Shown here in pieces: positions 13,441 through 23,000 of a stretch of DNA of 42,016 nucleotides. The notes under the pieces are model-generated. The model saw nothing but the letters and a program-made list of their open reading frames with translations. It was not told the origin of the DNA and ran no database searches. Location of the stretch: assembly GCA_021802655.1 (NCBI GenBank), contig JAJZRP010000013.1, positions 1 to 42,016 of the forward strand. The letters are read 5' to 3'. Within the stretch, counting starts at the first letter, position 1, and every line of letters starts with the position of its first letter. This stretch comes from Pseudomonadota bacterium (GTDB taxonomy: Bacteria; Pseudomonadota; Gammaproteobacteria; Burkholderiales; JABEVD01). The position numbers and the translations under genes were made by a program.

Positions 13441-14286
13441 TCAATTCCTGCCGGCCGACTTTGCCGCCTCCCTTTTCATGACGATGATGCTGATTCGTCT
13501 GTTGATGGGATCGAAAGCATTTTTCCTGTCGAGCGGGATGGCGGAAGCGAGCCCGATAACGCGCAGCACCTTGGCCGCATCCATCCCCCCTTCTATCAAT
13601 GCACGCCTCGATGCGTTGGCACGGTCGATGGAGAGGTCCCAGTTATTGTAGTTTCTCGCACCGCCCTGATAAGGTGTGGCATCGGTGTGACCGGAAAGGC
13701 TGATCCTGTTTGTCACCGTATTGAGCATCTTTCCTATGGCATGGAGGATCTCGATCGCATAGGGCTGGAGTATGGCGCTTCCCCGGTCGAACATCGGGCG
13801 ATTTTTATCGTCGACGATCTGGATGCGCAGGCCGTTCGCGGTAATATCGATCAGCAGTTGATTCCTGAAACTCAGCATTGACGGATCGGCTTCCATGGCC
13901 TTATCCAGGCGTATCTTCAACTGCTGCAGGCTTTCAGCTTCAAGGCGCTGCATCTCTTTTTGTGCAGTTGCAAGATCTGTCGTTCTGGCGACTTCGCCTG
14001 AGGTTCGAGTCAGATCCCTGCCACCCTGGCCCATGATGCTGGTATCTTTGTCATCGGTTTTACCGCCGAAGAAGGCGACTCTGACAGGTCTCCTGAAGTA
14101 TTCGCCGACACCCATAAGGTCGTTTCTGGAAGAAACGGTGATCAGCCAAAGCAGCAGAAAGAACGCCATCATGGCTGTGACAAAATCGGCATAGGCCACT
14201 TTCCAGATACCCTTCCGGCCCCCATGCTCCGATTTTCGGATGATTTTGACGATGATGCGGCGTTTTTCCTTCTTAACCTTGTTCAT
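13441..14286 (-). CDS. motB: MotB-like stator protein (MotB plug plus OmpA-like domain)
   Basis: The 281-residue protein starts with a basic cytoplasmic segment and one membrane helix, WKVAYADFVTAMMAFFLLLW. Its Asp34 aligns with the proton-binding aspartate of flagellar MotB. After a periplasmic linker, residues 145-270 form an OmpA/MotB peptidoglycan-binding domain with ISLSGHTDATPY and NWDLSIDRANASRRALIEGG. MotB anchors the MotA ring to the wall and conducts ions to drive the flagellum. No motA lies beside it. The partner may be elsewhere, or the protein may serve a different ExbD/TolR-like motor. A c-di-GMP riboswitch occupies its leader. The Shine-Dalgarno at this ATG is weak. Confidence 0.85.
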   Translation of the reverse strand: MNKVKKEKRRIIVKIIRKSEHGGRKGIWKVAYADFVTAMMAFFLLLWLITVSSRNDLMGVGEYFRRPVRVAFFGGKTDDKDTSIMGQGGRDLTRTSGEVARTTDLATAQKEMQRLEAESLQQLKIRLDKAMEADPSMLSFRNQLLIDITANGLRIQIVDDKNRPMFDRGSAILQPYAIEILHAIGKMLNTVTNRISLSGHTDATPYQGGARNYNNWDLSIDRANASRRALIEGGMDAAKVLRVIGLASAIPLDRKNAFDPINRRISIIVMKREAAKSAGRN

Positions 14287-14355
14287 TCAGGGAATACCCG
14301 TGACATGGAACCAAAGGTATGCAAAAACGGAATGTCAGGCGCGGCAGTGCTGGAT

Positions 14356-14462
14356 GACCTGGCGACCCCGCTAGCGCCCGACTTTGGAGTCGGATAGGAA
14401 TTGTCCTTTAGCCCGGAAGTTTTGCGTCCCCGCCTTTCGACGGGTTTGCCCTTGCAGGCGTC
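14356..14462 (-). ncRNA. Cyclic di-GMP-I (GEMM) riboswitch
   Basis: Read on the minus strand, the leader shows the GEMM-I blocks in order: GGGCAAACC, a stem closed by a GAAA tetraloop (CCCGTC GAAA GGCGGG), GGGACGCAAAAC, CCGGGCTAAAGGA (tetraloop receptor), a long CCGACT/AGTCGG hairpin, and GCTAGCGGGGTCGCC. CCTG at 14458-14455 pairs with CAGG at 14361-14358 to close P1. The motB-like ATG lies 70 bases downstream. The expression platform is unclear: I see no textbook terminator, and translational control is possible. Family: c-di-GMP-I riboswitch (GEMM), known to govern motility and surface genes. Confidence 0.9.
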
Positions 14463-14490
14463 GATGTGTGAATCAACGATTGCATGGTCG

Positions 14491-14519
14491 ACTCTATTGA
14501 AATCGGCAGTTCTTGTCAA
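14491..14519 (-). promoter_or_regulatory. Sigma-70 promoter of the riboswitch-motB transcript
   Basis: On the minus strand a perfect TTGACA (14519-14514) is followed after 17 bases by TAGAGT (14496-14491, 4 of 6). Transcription would begin near 14484, about 20 bases before the riboswitch aptamer. GCCGATTT within the spacer resembles a FliA -10 but has a poor partner -35. Confidence 0.6.
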
Positions 14520-14611
14520 GTTTGCCTGAAGCGCTGAAATTTGGCCAAATCCGACCGCATCGTCCGGATTTGTGCGACAATCCGCAGCAATAAAGGCCCG
14601 AGGATTCCATC

Positions 14612-16864
14612 ATGAAGTTTCGCTTTCCCATCATCATCATCGACGAGGATTTCCGCTCGGAAAACACCAGCGGTTTCGGCATTCGCGCACTCGTCAAGGC
14701 GCTGGAAGAAGAAGGGATGGAAGTACTCGGGGTCACAAGCTACGGCGACCTCACCTCGTTTGCCCAGCAGCAGAGCAGGGCTTCGGCATTTGTGCTTTCC
14801 ATAGACGACGAGGAATTCGGCGGAGGCTCCCCGGAAGAGATCGAAAGCGCACTTTCCCAACTCAGGGATTTTGTCGGACAGATCCGCTTGAGGAACGAGG
14901 ATATCCCGATCTTCCTCTACGGCGAGACGAGGACATCGCGCCATATCCCGAACGACGTGCTCAAGGAACTGCACGGCTTCATCCATATGTTCGAAGATAC
15001 GCCGGAGTTTGTTGCTAGGAATATCATCCGCGAAGCGAAACATTATCTCGATTCGCTCTCTCCGCCCTTTTTCAGGGCGCTGGTCAATTATGCCAACGAC
15101 GGATCCTATTCCTGGCATTGTCCGGGTCATTCCGGCGGGGTGGCTTTCCTGAAAAGCCCGGTGGGGCAGATGTTCCATCAGTTCTTTGGCGAGAACATGC
15201 TGCGGGCGGACGTCTGCAATGCGGTCGAGGAACTGGGTCAACTGCTGGATCATACCGGGCCGGTCGCCGCTTCCGAGCGCAATGCGGCGCGCATCTTCAA
15301 CGCGGATCATCTTTTTTTCGTCACCAACGGCACATCCACCTCCAACAAGATGGTTTGGCACGCGACAGTGGCTCCCGGGGACATCGTCGTCGTCGACCGC
15401 AACTGCCACAAGTCCATCCTGCATTCGATCATGATGACCGGGGCGATACCCGTTTTTCTCATGCCGACCCGGAACCATTACGGCATCATCGGCCCGATTC
15501 CCCTGGAAGAATTCAAGCCCGAGAACATCAGGAAAAAAATCGAGGCGAATCCTTTTGCCAAGGATTTGAAGACCAAGCCGCGCATCCTGACCATCACCCA
15601 GAGCACTTACGACGGAGTCATATACAACGTCGAGATGATCAAGGAAGTGTTGGGAGACAGCATCGACACGCTGCATTTCGACGAAGCCTGGCTGCCGCAT
15701 GCCGCCTTCCACGATTTCTACAGGAACATGCATGCCATAGGACGCGACAGGCCGCGTTCCAGGGATACCATGGTGTTTTCGACCCAGTCCACGCACAAGC
15801 TGCTTGCCGGACTCAGCCAGGCCTCCCAGATCCTGGTGCAGGAGCCCCAAACCACCAAATTCGACCGCCATCGCTTTAATGAAGCCTACCTGATGCATAC
15901 CTCGACCAGCCCCCAGTATGCGATCATCGCCTCCTGCGACATCGCCGCAGCGATGATGGATGCTCCGGGAGGCACCGCTCTCGTCGAGGAATCCATCCTC
16001 GAAGCGCTGGATTTTCGCAGAGCCATGCGCAAGGTGGACGAGGAATACGGGGACTCCTGGTGGTTCAAGGTTTGGGGGCCGAACGGGCTTTGCGAAGAGG
16101 GCATCGGCAGGCGGGAAGACTGGATGCTGGAAGGGGACGAGCGCTGGCATGGATTCGGGCGCCTGGCGAAAGGCTTCAACATGCTCGATCCGATCAAGGC
16201 GACCATCATCACGCCCGGGCTCGACGTCGACGGCGATTTCGCCGATACCGGCATACCCGCTTCAATCGTCACGAAGTACCTTGCTGAGCACGGCGTCATC
16301 GTCGAAAAAACGGGGCTCTACTCATTTTTCGTCATGTTCACCATCGGCATCACCAAGGGGCGCTGGAACACGCTCGTAACGGCCTTGCAGCAGTTCAAGG
16401 ACGACTATGACCGCAACAAGCCCCTGTGGCGCGTCCTTCCCGAATTCGTTTCGAAATATCCGGAAAACGAGGGGGTCGGACTCCGGGAACTTTGCGAGCA
16501 GATTCACGGCGTTTACAAGGCCAACGACATCGCGAGGCTGACTACGGAAATGTATCTCTCCGACATGGTACCGGCCATGAAACCTGCGGATGCCTATGCC
16601 AAAATGGCGCACCGGGAGATCGAGCGCATCGGCATAGACGACCTCGAAGGCAGGATCACCAGCATTCTCCTGACCCCCTATCCGCCGGGCATTCCGCTCC
16701 TGATACCGGGAGAGCGTTTCAACAGGACCATCGTCCAGTACCTCCAGTTCGCGCGCGACTTCAACAGGAGATTTCCGGGATTCGAGACCGACATCCACGG
16801 ACTCGTCGAGGAGGAAATCGACGGCGTGATGCATTATTACGTCGACTGCGTGGCGCAGAAGTAA
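14612..16864 (+). CDS. Orn/Lys/Arg decarboxylase, PLP-dependent fold-I (arginine decarboxylase-like)
   Basis: The 750-residue protein has the three parts of this family: an N-terminal response-regulator-like wing domain (residues 1-130, starting IIIIDEDFRSENTSGFGIRA), the PLP-dependent major domain, and a C-terminal domain (from about residue 600). The PLP lysine is Lys396 in STQSTHKLLAGLSQASQ, with HFDEAWLPHAAFH about 25 residues upstream providing the cofactor aspartate. Length and the HKLLAGLSQ context are nearest to AdiA (756 residues) and LdcC (713). The product would be agmatine or cadaverine with consumption of a proton. No antiporter lies adjacent, so a polyamine rather than acid-resistance role is plausible. 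GAGGA precedes the ATG. Confidence 0.9.
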   Translation: MKFRFPIIIIDEDFRSENTSGFGIRALVKALEEEGMEVLGVTSYGDLTSFAQQQSRASAFVLSIDDEEFGGGSPEEIESALSQLRDFVGQIRLRNEDIPIFLYGETRTSRHIPNDVLKELHGFIHMFEDTPEFVARNIIREAKHYLDSLSPPFFRALVNYANDGSYSWHCPGHSGGVAFLKSPVGQMFHQFFGENMLRADVCNAVEELGQLLDHTGPVAASERNAARIFNADHLFFVTNGTSTSNKMVWHATVAPGDIVVVDRNCHKSILHSIMMTGAIPVFLMPTRNHYGIIGPIPLEEFKPENIRKKIEANPFAKDLKTKPRILTITQSTYDGVIYNVEMIKEVLGDSIDTLHFDEAWLPHAAFHDFYRNMHAIGRDRPRSRDTMVFSTQSTHKLLAGLSQASQILVQEPQTTKFDRHRFNEAYLMHTSTSPQYAIIASCDIAAAMMDAPGGTALVEESILEALDFRRAMRKVDEEYGDSWWFKVWGPNGLCEEGIGRREDWMLEGDERWHGFGRLAKGFNMLDPIKATIITPGLDVDGDFADTGIPASIVTKYLAEHGVIVEKTGLYSFFVMFTIGITKGRWNTLVTALQQFKDDYDRNKPLWRVLPEFVSKYPENEGVGLRELCEQIHGVYKANDIARLTTEMYLSDMVPAMKPADAYAKMAHREIERIGIDDLEGRITSILLTPYPPGIPLLIPGERFNRTIVQYLQFARDFNRRFPGFETDIHGLVEEEIDGVMHYYVDCVAQK

Positions 16865-16874
16865 TCCTGCAGCG

Positions 16875-16889
16875 GTTACAATTTGTAAC
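16875..16889. promoter_or_regulatory. 15-base palindrome upstream of marR
   Basis: GTTACAA-T-TTGTAAC is a perfect 7-bp inverted repeat 22 bases upstream of the marR -35. It could be a second regulator site or the loop of a decarboxylase terminator, although no T-run follows. Its sequence differs from the palindrome at 16936-16953. Confidence 0.35.
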
Positions 16890-16910
16890 GCGAACGGCTC
16901 TCATTTGTTC

Positions 16911-16953
16911 TTGACAGGGGTCGTTGCCGCCTGCATTATTCATATATGAATAA
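16911..16953 (+). promoter_or_regulatory. marR promoter with overlapping operator palindrome
   Basis: A perfect TTGACA -35 (16911-16916) is followed 17 bases later by CATTAT (16934-16939). The -10 and the marR start codon are covered by TTATTCATATATGAATAA (16936-16953), a perfect 18-bp palindrome of the size bound by MarR dimers. Bound repressor would block polymerase directly, giving autoregulation of the efflux operon. The predicted start of transcription coincides with the ATG at 16946. Confidence 0.7.
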
Positions 16954-17407
16954 AATCTTTCCGAATATCGGTGCGGAGCGCGAAACCGACAGGCTCATGT
17001 TTTCCCTGGTTCATGCCGCGCACGAAATCGAGAGGCGGTACGAAGAGGCATTGTCGCCCGAGGGACTGACCGGGCCGAAGTTCGCCGCGCTGTCGAAGCT
17101 TGTGCAGGCCGGCCACCCCCTCGGCCTCGGAGAGCTTGCGGACGAGCTGACCTGCGTGCGCTCGAATATCACGCAACTCGTGGACAGGCTGGAGGCCGAT
17201 GGGTTGGTGGTTCGCACTGTCGATCATGCCGACAGGCGGACGGTCAGGGCGGCAGTCACTGAAATTGGAATGCAGCGCCAGATTGCAGGCGCGAAGCAGG
17301 TCGAGAAGCTTCTCGATGCGCTTTCGACGTCACTTTCCGGGATGGATCTCGGGGCTTTCGAACGCATGCTTTCCTGTCTGCAGCTTGAACAAGGGGTGTG
17401 TCGATGA
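16946..17407 (+). CDS. MarR-family transcriptional regulator of the RND efflux operon
   Basis: The 153-residue protein has the MarR winged helix: an N-terminal dimer helix (RLMFSLVHAAHEIERRYEEAL), a recognition region LGLGELADELTCVRSNITQLVDRLEADGLVVRT, and the wing DHADRRTVRAAVTEIG. It probably represses its own promoter and the three downstream efflux genes. The ATG at 16946 has no Shine-Dalgarno and coincides with the predicted transcription start, so the mRNA may be leaderless. An in-frame ATG at 16997, giving 136 residues, is the alternative. Its end overlaps the leader of the outer-membrane channel gene, which starts 13 bases later. Confidence 0.9.
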   Translation: MNKIFPNIGAERETDRLMFSLVHAAHEIERRYEEALSPEGLTGPKFAALSKLVQAGHPLGLGELADELTCVRSNITQLVDRLEADGLVVRTVDHADRRTVRAAVTEIGMQRQIAGAKQVEKLLDALSTSLSGMDLGAFERMLSCLQLEQGVCR

Positions 17408-17420
17408 AGAGAGGTGCCGC

Positions 17421-18881
17421 TTGAGAGCGAGGATGGCGGTTTTGCTTGCCGGGGTGATGCTGGGCGGGTGCGCCGTCGGTCCGGATTTCCATCATCCGGA
17501 AAGCCCGAAGGCGGCACGCTATACGGAAAAATCCATGCCCGGGGAAACCGTTGCGGCAGGCGGCATGTCGCAGCATTTCGATCATGGCGCCGATATTCCC
17601 GGGGACTGGTGGAAACTGTTCCATTCTGCATCCCTGGACAGGCTCGTCAAAAGTGCGCTTGACGGCAGTCCGACGCTGGATGCCGCCCGTGCGACGCTCA
17701 CGCAGGCCCAGGAGGATCTTGCTGCGGCAACCGGCGCCGAATTTCCCCAGGCCAGTCTGAATCTCGGGGCGCAGCGGCAGCGTTTCTCTCCCGCGATATT
17801 CGGCGGCACGGGAGCTCCCAGCATGTTCAATCTGTACAACGCGTCGGTCCAGATTTCCTATGGGATAGATCTTTTTGGCGGCTTGAGGCGTCAGATCGAA
17901 TCTCAGGAAGCGCAGGTCGAATACGAAAGCTGCCAGTATCAGGGTGCCATGATTGCGCTGACAGCCAATGTCGTTACTTCTGCCGTGACCGAGGCCTCCC
18001 TGAGGGAGCAGATTATGTCGACCATGGAAATCATTTCATCCGAAGAAAAGCAGGTCCGGATTGTCGAAAACCAGCTCAAGCTCGGCGGTGCTTCCAGGGC
18101 GGACTTGCTGGTCCAGAAGGCGCAACTTGCCCAGGCGAGGGCGAGCCTCCCCCCTCTGGAAAAGGCGCTTTCCCAGGTGCGCCACCAGTTGGCGGTTTAT
18201 GTGGGAAAGACCCCGCAGGATGCAAGCCTGCCGGTAATCAGGCTGGAGGAATTGCATCTTCCGGAAAATCTTCCAGTGAGTCTGCCGTCCGAGCTCGCAA
18301 AACAGCGTCCCGATATCCGGGCAGCCGAAGCGCTGCTGCATGAAGCCAGCGCACAGGTCGGCGTCGCGACTGCCAATCTGTATCCGCAGATTACGCTTTC
18401 TGCCAATGTAGGCAGCGAATCGATCGCCACATCGAGCATGTTCAGCAACAATACCAACATCTGGAGCATCGGCGGCAATCTGCTGCAGCCTATTTTCAAC
18501 GCGGGATCCCTGAAGGCCAAAAAGAAATCTGCAGTGGCTGCCTTTGACAAAGCTTTTGCCCAGTATCGTTCCACAGTTCTGCAATCCTTCCAGAATGTCG
18601 CCGACGTGCTGAGGGCGCTGGAATCCGATGCGGCGACATTGAAAGCCGATCAGGATGCGCAAGTCAGCTCGAAAGATGCTCTCGATCTTGTCAGGAAGCA
18701 GTTCGATCTGGGCGCCGCGAGCTATCTCTCGCTCCTCGCCGCAGACCGTCAGTATCAGCAAAGCCGGATCGCCGTGATCGGGGCGAAAGCCTCACGCATG
18801 GCCGATACGGCCGCTCTTTTCCAGGCCCTTGGCGGGGGCTGGTGGCATAACTCGAAAAACGGGAAAGTATCCGATGACTAA
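17421..18881 (+). CDS. OprM/NodT-type outer membrane efflux lipoprotein
   Basis: I start this gene at TTG 17421, which has GAGAGG at the right distance. A downstream ATG at 17433 has its purine stretch too close. The 486-residue product begins with a lipoprotein signal ending MLGGC and the family motif CAVGPDFHHPE. It contains the duplicated outer membrane efflux (TolC-like) repeats rich in coiled helix, for example LVKSALDGSPTLDAARATLTQAQEDLAAATG and SELAKQRPDIRAAEALLHEASAQVGVATANLYPQI. It forms the trimeric channel through which the RND pump discharges. The end overlaps the adaptor gene by eight bases. Placing the channel gene first, before adaptor and pump, differs from mexAB-oprM. Confidence 0.93.
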   Translation: MRARMAVLLAGVMLGGCAVGPDFHHPESPKAARYTEKSMPGETVAAGGMSQHFDHGADIPGDWWKLFHSASLDRLVKSALDGSPTLDAARATLTQAQEDLAAATGAEFPQASLNLGAQRQRFSPAIFGGTGAPSMFNLYNASVQISYGIDLFGGLRRQIESQEAQVEYESCQYQGAMIALTANVVTSAVTEASLREQIMSTMEIISSEEKQVRIVENQLKLGGASRADLLVQKAQLAQARASLPPLEKALSQVRHQLAVYVGKTPQDASLPVIRLEELHLPENLPVSLPSELAKQRPDIRAAEALLHEASAQVGVATANLYPQITLSANVGSESIATSSMFSNNTNIWSIGGNLLQPIFNAGSLKAKKKSAVAAFDKAFAQYRSTVLQSFQNVADVLRALESDAATLKADQDAQVSSKDALDLVRKQFDLGAASYLSLLAADRQYQQSRIAVIGAKASRMADTAALFQALGGGWWHNSKNGKVSDD

Positions 18882-20001
18882 ACGAATGATCGTCATGTTG
18901 GCAAGCCTGAGCGTCCTTTTCGGGGGGATTTTCGGCTTCCAGATATTCAAGGCTCACATGATCAAGAAATACATGAGCGCGAATATGGCCCCACCGGTGA
19001 CGGTCACGACCATCAGGGCCGAGGAAATACCGTGGCAGCCTGAACTCAAATCGGTAGGGAGTCTGAGAGCGGTGAAAGGCGTGGACGTGACGACCGAAAT
19101 TGCGGGGCAGGTCCGGGTCGTTTCCTTCAAGTCCGGCCAGGACGTGAAGGCAGGGGATTTGCTGGTACAGCTCGATGCCGATCCCGATATCGCCAAACTG
19201 CATTCGCTGGAGGCCGCGCTCGATCTTGCCAAAATCGTTTATAACCGGGACAAGGCGCAATTCGATGCTCAGGCGATCAGCCGTGCGCAACTGGATGCGG
19301 ATGCTTCGGACCTGAAAAACAAGCAGGCGCAGGTCGACGAGCAGCGGGCGCAGGTGGCCGAGAAAACGATACGTGCGCCTTTTTCCGGCCGCATCGGCAT
19401 CACCACGGTTCAGCCCGGACAATATCTGAATCCGGGCGACAAGATTGCAACCTTGCAGCAGGTCGACCCGATCTACGCGGATTTCTCCATTCCAGAGCAG
19501 CAGATTCCCGGGCTTGCCGTGGGGCAGAAGATCGCCATTGCTGCAAATGCCTATCCGGGAGAGGCATTCTCCGGCAGAATCAATGCCATCGATCCCAAGG
19601 TCGATCCTGCGACGCGAAGCGTGATGGTCGAGGCGACAATCCCCAATTCCAAGCGCCAACTGTTGCCGGGTATGTTCGCTTCGGTCGCTGTCGATGCCGG
19701 AAATGTGCGCAATTATCTGACGCTTCCCCAGACTGCAGTTGCTTTCAATCCCTACGGCGCGACAGTTTATGTTGTCGAGGAGAGCCATGGGCCTGACGGA
19801 AAATCCGTGCTGGTTGCCAAGCAGCGCTTCGTGAATACCGGTTCGATGCGTGGCGATCAGGTGGCCATTCTTTCCGGTGTCAAGGCGGGGGACATCGTGG
19901 TGACGAGCGGGCAGATCAAGCTGAAAAGCGGTAGCCATGTGATCGTCAACAACAAGGTTGTGCCGAGCAACGATGCCGCGCCAAAGCCTGTAGACGAATA
20001 A
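18874..20001 (+). CDS. RND efflux periplasmic adaptor (MexA/AcrA-type membrane fusion protein)
   Basis: The 375-residue protein has an N-terminal membrane anchor (residues 5-24) without a lipobox cysteine. Next come the split lipoyl domain (GQVRVVSFKSGQDVKAGDLLVQLDADPD and APFSGRIGITTVQPGQYLNPGD), an alpha-hairpin between them, a beta-barrel domain and the membrane-proximal domain (VPGMFASVAV-like PGMFASVAVDAG). It links the inner membrane pump to the OprM-type channel. The ATG at 18874 has GGGAAAG upstream and overlaps the channel gene. The gene for the pump follows after nine bases, in the same order as in MarR- or TetR-controlled betaproteobacterial efflux operons. Confidence 0.93.
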   Translation: MTKRMIVMLASLSVLFGGIFGFQIFKAHMIKKYMSANMAPPVTVTTIRAEEIPWQPELKSVGSLRAVKGVDVTTEIAGQVRVVSFKSGQDVKAGDLLVQLDADPDIAKLHSLEAALDLAKIVYNRDKAQFDAQAISRAQLDADASDLKNKQAQVDEQRAQVAEKTIRAPFSGRIGITTVQPGQYLNPGDKIATLQQVDPIYADFSIPEQQIPGLAVGQKIAIAANAYPGEAFSGRINAIDPKVDPATRSVMVEATIPNSKRQLLPGMFASVAVDAGNVRNYLTLPQTAVAFNPYGATVYVVEESHGPDGKSVLVAKQRFVNTGSMRGDQVAILSGVKAGDIVVTSGQIKLKSGSHVIVNNKVVPSNDAAPKPVDE

Positions 20002-20010
20002 GGGCGCACC

Positions 20011-23000
20011 ATGAATTTCACGGACATATTCATCAAGAGGCCGGTGCTTGCCACCGTGGTCAGCCTGCTGATCCTGGTGCTGGGTCTGCGCTCTTTCGGG
20101 CTGTTGCCCGTGCGCCAGTTTCCCGTGACCCAGGATGCGGTGGTGACGGTGACGACCACTTATCCTGGCGCGGATCCCAAGCTGGTGGCGGGGTTCATCA
20201 CCACTCCTCTGGAAAACTCCGTCGCCCAGGCCAACGGCATAGACTACCTGACATCGAGCAGCACCCTGGGTGCGAGCACGATCATGGCAACTCTCAGGCT
20301 CAATTACGATTACAACAAGGCGCTCACCGAAATCAACACCCAGGTCAATGCGGTCCTCAACCAGCTTCCTCCGGGGTCGCAGCAGCCCATCATCACCGTG
20401 GCGATCGGGGACACCATCGATTCGATGTATATCGGCTTCCACAGCAAGGTACTTTCCACCAACAAGATCACCGACTACCTGATCCGGGTTGTCCAACCCA
20501 AGCTTCAGGCGGTCGAAGGGGTACAGACAGCCGAAATTATAGGCAAGCGGCAGTTCGCATTGCGCGCCTGGCTGGATCCCGCAAAGCTTGCCGCCTACCA
20601 TGTCACTCCTGCTGAGGTCAGTACGGCCCTTGCCAACAACGATTTCATCTCCGCAGTCGGGCGCACCCAGGGGCAGATGGTGACAGTCAATCTGACGGCA
20701 AATACCGGGCTTCACACTGTTGAAGAATTCAGGAATCTCGTCGTCAAGACCGAAAATGGGACTAACGTCCGGCTGGGCGATGTGGCGCGGGTCACCCTGG
20801 GCTCAGAAAATTACGACACGTCTGTGGGCTTCGATGGCGACACCGCAGTTTACATCGGGATTCAGGTTGCGCCTTCTGCCAACCTGCTCGACGTGATACA
20901 AGGCGTCCGCAAGGCATTTCCTCCGATCGCAGCTGCCCTCCCCGAGGGGCTGCAAGGCAAGATCGTTTACGATGCGACCAAGTTCGTGAACAGTTCCATC
21001 CACGAGGTGATCAGCACCCTCGTCGAGGCGCTCCTGATCGTGACTGTCGTCATCTTCCTTTTCCTGGGGTCCGCGCGATCCGTCCTGATCCCGGTGATCG
21101 CCATGCCGCTTTCCCTGATCGGGACCTTCTTCATCATGCTGGTTCTGGGATATACCATCAATCTGCTCACCCTGCTCGCCATGGTGCTTGCGATAGGACT
21201 TGTCGTGGACGATGCGATCATCGTGGTCGAGAATGTCAACCGCCACATGGAGCAGGGCATGGCGCCGTTCAAGGCGGCCCTGTTGAGCGCCAAGGAACTG
21301 GTCGGCCCCATTTTCGCCATGACGGTCGTTCTGGTCGCGGTGTATGTTCCGATCGGCTTCATGGGTGGATTGACTGGAGCGCTTTTCACCGAATTTGCCT
21401 TCACTCTGGCGGGCTCCGTGACGGTTTCAGCGATCATTGCCCTGACGCTCTCCCCCATGATGTGTTCGCGTTTTCTGAAGGGGCACGATGCGGAAAACCG
21501 TCTCGTCAAATTCATCGACAAGCAGTTCGGAACGCTCAACGCCGGCTACCAGAAGCGCCTTCACGGCGTGCTTTCGAGCCTTCCCGTGGTATCCGTTTTT
21601 GCTGTCGTTATTTTGACCAGCATCTATTTCCTTTACGCGACCTCCAAATCGGAACTCGCCCCCCAGGAAGACCAGGGTGTGCTGATTTCCATGCTCACGG
21701 CCTCCCCGGATGCCACGCTCGCGCAGACCCAGATGAATTCCAGGCAAGTCTATAAGGTTTTCGCCTCCTATCCGGAAACCGACCATGTATTCCAGCTCGA
21801 CGGACTGCAGGGACTCAATACCGGAATAGCGGGCATGGTATTCAAGCCATGGGACGAGAGAAAACGCACCACCATGCAACTCATGCCAGAAATCCAGAAA
21901 AAGCTCAACGGCATCGCGGGCGTGCGCGCAGCGGTATTTCAGAGGCCGCCCCTGCCCGGAGGAGGCAGGGGAATGCCGGTGCAGTTCGTCATCGGCACCA
22001 CGGATTCCTATGACAAACTCGAAGAAGTTTCGGAAGAGCTGAAGGCGAAAGCCCAGGCGAGCGGCATGTTCATCTTCCTGGACAACGATCTGAAGATCGA
22101 CAAGCCGCAGACCAGCATCGTCATAGACCGCGACAAGGCTGCGCTGCTCGGGCTTACCATGAAGGACATAGGCAGCTCCCTGAACGCCATGCTCGGCGAG
22201 GGATACATCAACTATTTCAGCTTGGGCGGGCGCTCCTACAAGGTGATTCCGGAAGTCATGCAGCAGCAGCGCCTGAATGCGGATCAATTGAACGATTACT
22301 ACGTCAAGAACAGCGCAGGGACGGTGTTCCCGCTTTCCACCGTGGTCAGCCTGAAAACGAGTGTGGTGCCGGAATCGGTCAACCATTTTCAGCAGCTCAA
22401 TTCTGCGACCGTCTCGGGAGTGCCCATGCCCGGCGTCACCATGGGGGATGCGCTTGCCACCATGAAAAGAATTGCCGGCGAAGTGTTGCCCCAAGGTTAC
22501 AGCATCGATTACGCAGGCCAGTCGAGACAATACGAGCAGGAATCCTCTGCCCTTCTCGTGACGTTCGCTTTTGCGCTTGTCATTATTTTCCTCGCCCTGT
22601 CCGCCCAATTCGAGAGTTTCAGAGACCCCGTCATCGTGCTTGTCAGCGTGCCGATGTCGATATGCGGGGCGATGATTTTCATTGCCCTCGGCGTGGGCGG
22701 GGCCAGCCTCAACATTTACACGGAAGTGGGGCTTGTCACCCTGATCGGATTGATCAGCAAGCACGGCATCCTCATTGTCCAGTTCGCCAACGAATTGCAG
22801 CGGACGGGGAAAAGCAAGCTGGAGGCGATCGTGCAGGGTGCATCGATCAGGTTGCGCCCGATCCTGATGACCACTGCGGCAATGGTGCTCGGGGTCCTGC
22901 CTCTGGTGACGGCTTCAGGCGCAGGCGCTGCCGGGCGCTACAATATGGGGCTTGTGATCCTGACGGGAATCGCGATAGGCACCCTGTTCACGCTTTTTGT

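Noticed and set aside
14283-14519. An open frame on the minus strand upstream of the motB-like gene
   Set aside because: It runs straight through the c-di-GMP riboswitch and its promoter, has no family pattern and no ribosome binding site. The RNA structure explains the sequence.
14497-14519. A sigma-28 (FliA) promoter for the motB-like gene
   Set aside because: GCCGATTT resembles the FliA -10, but the matching -35 is poor, whereas TTGACA-N17-TAGAGT is a good sigma-70 promoter at the same place.
14516-16150. A 544-codon open frame antisense to the decarboxylase
   Set aside because: It is opposite a strongly conserved PLP enzyme, with no plausible start or family pattern, so it is a shadow frame.
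17199-17420. A longer N-terminus for the OprM-type channel
   Set aside because: The extension lies inside marR, encodes no signal, and would hide the lipoprotein signal that starts at TTG 17421.
18691-20715. A 674-codon open frame antisense to the efflux adaptor and pump
   Set aside because: It is a composition-driven shadow: His/Arg/Gly-rich with no domain, opposite well-supported genes.
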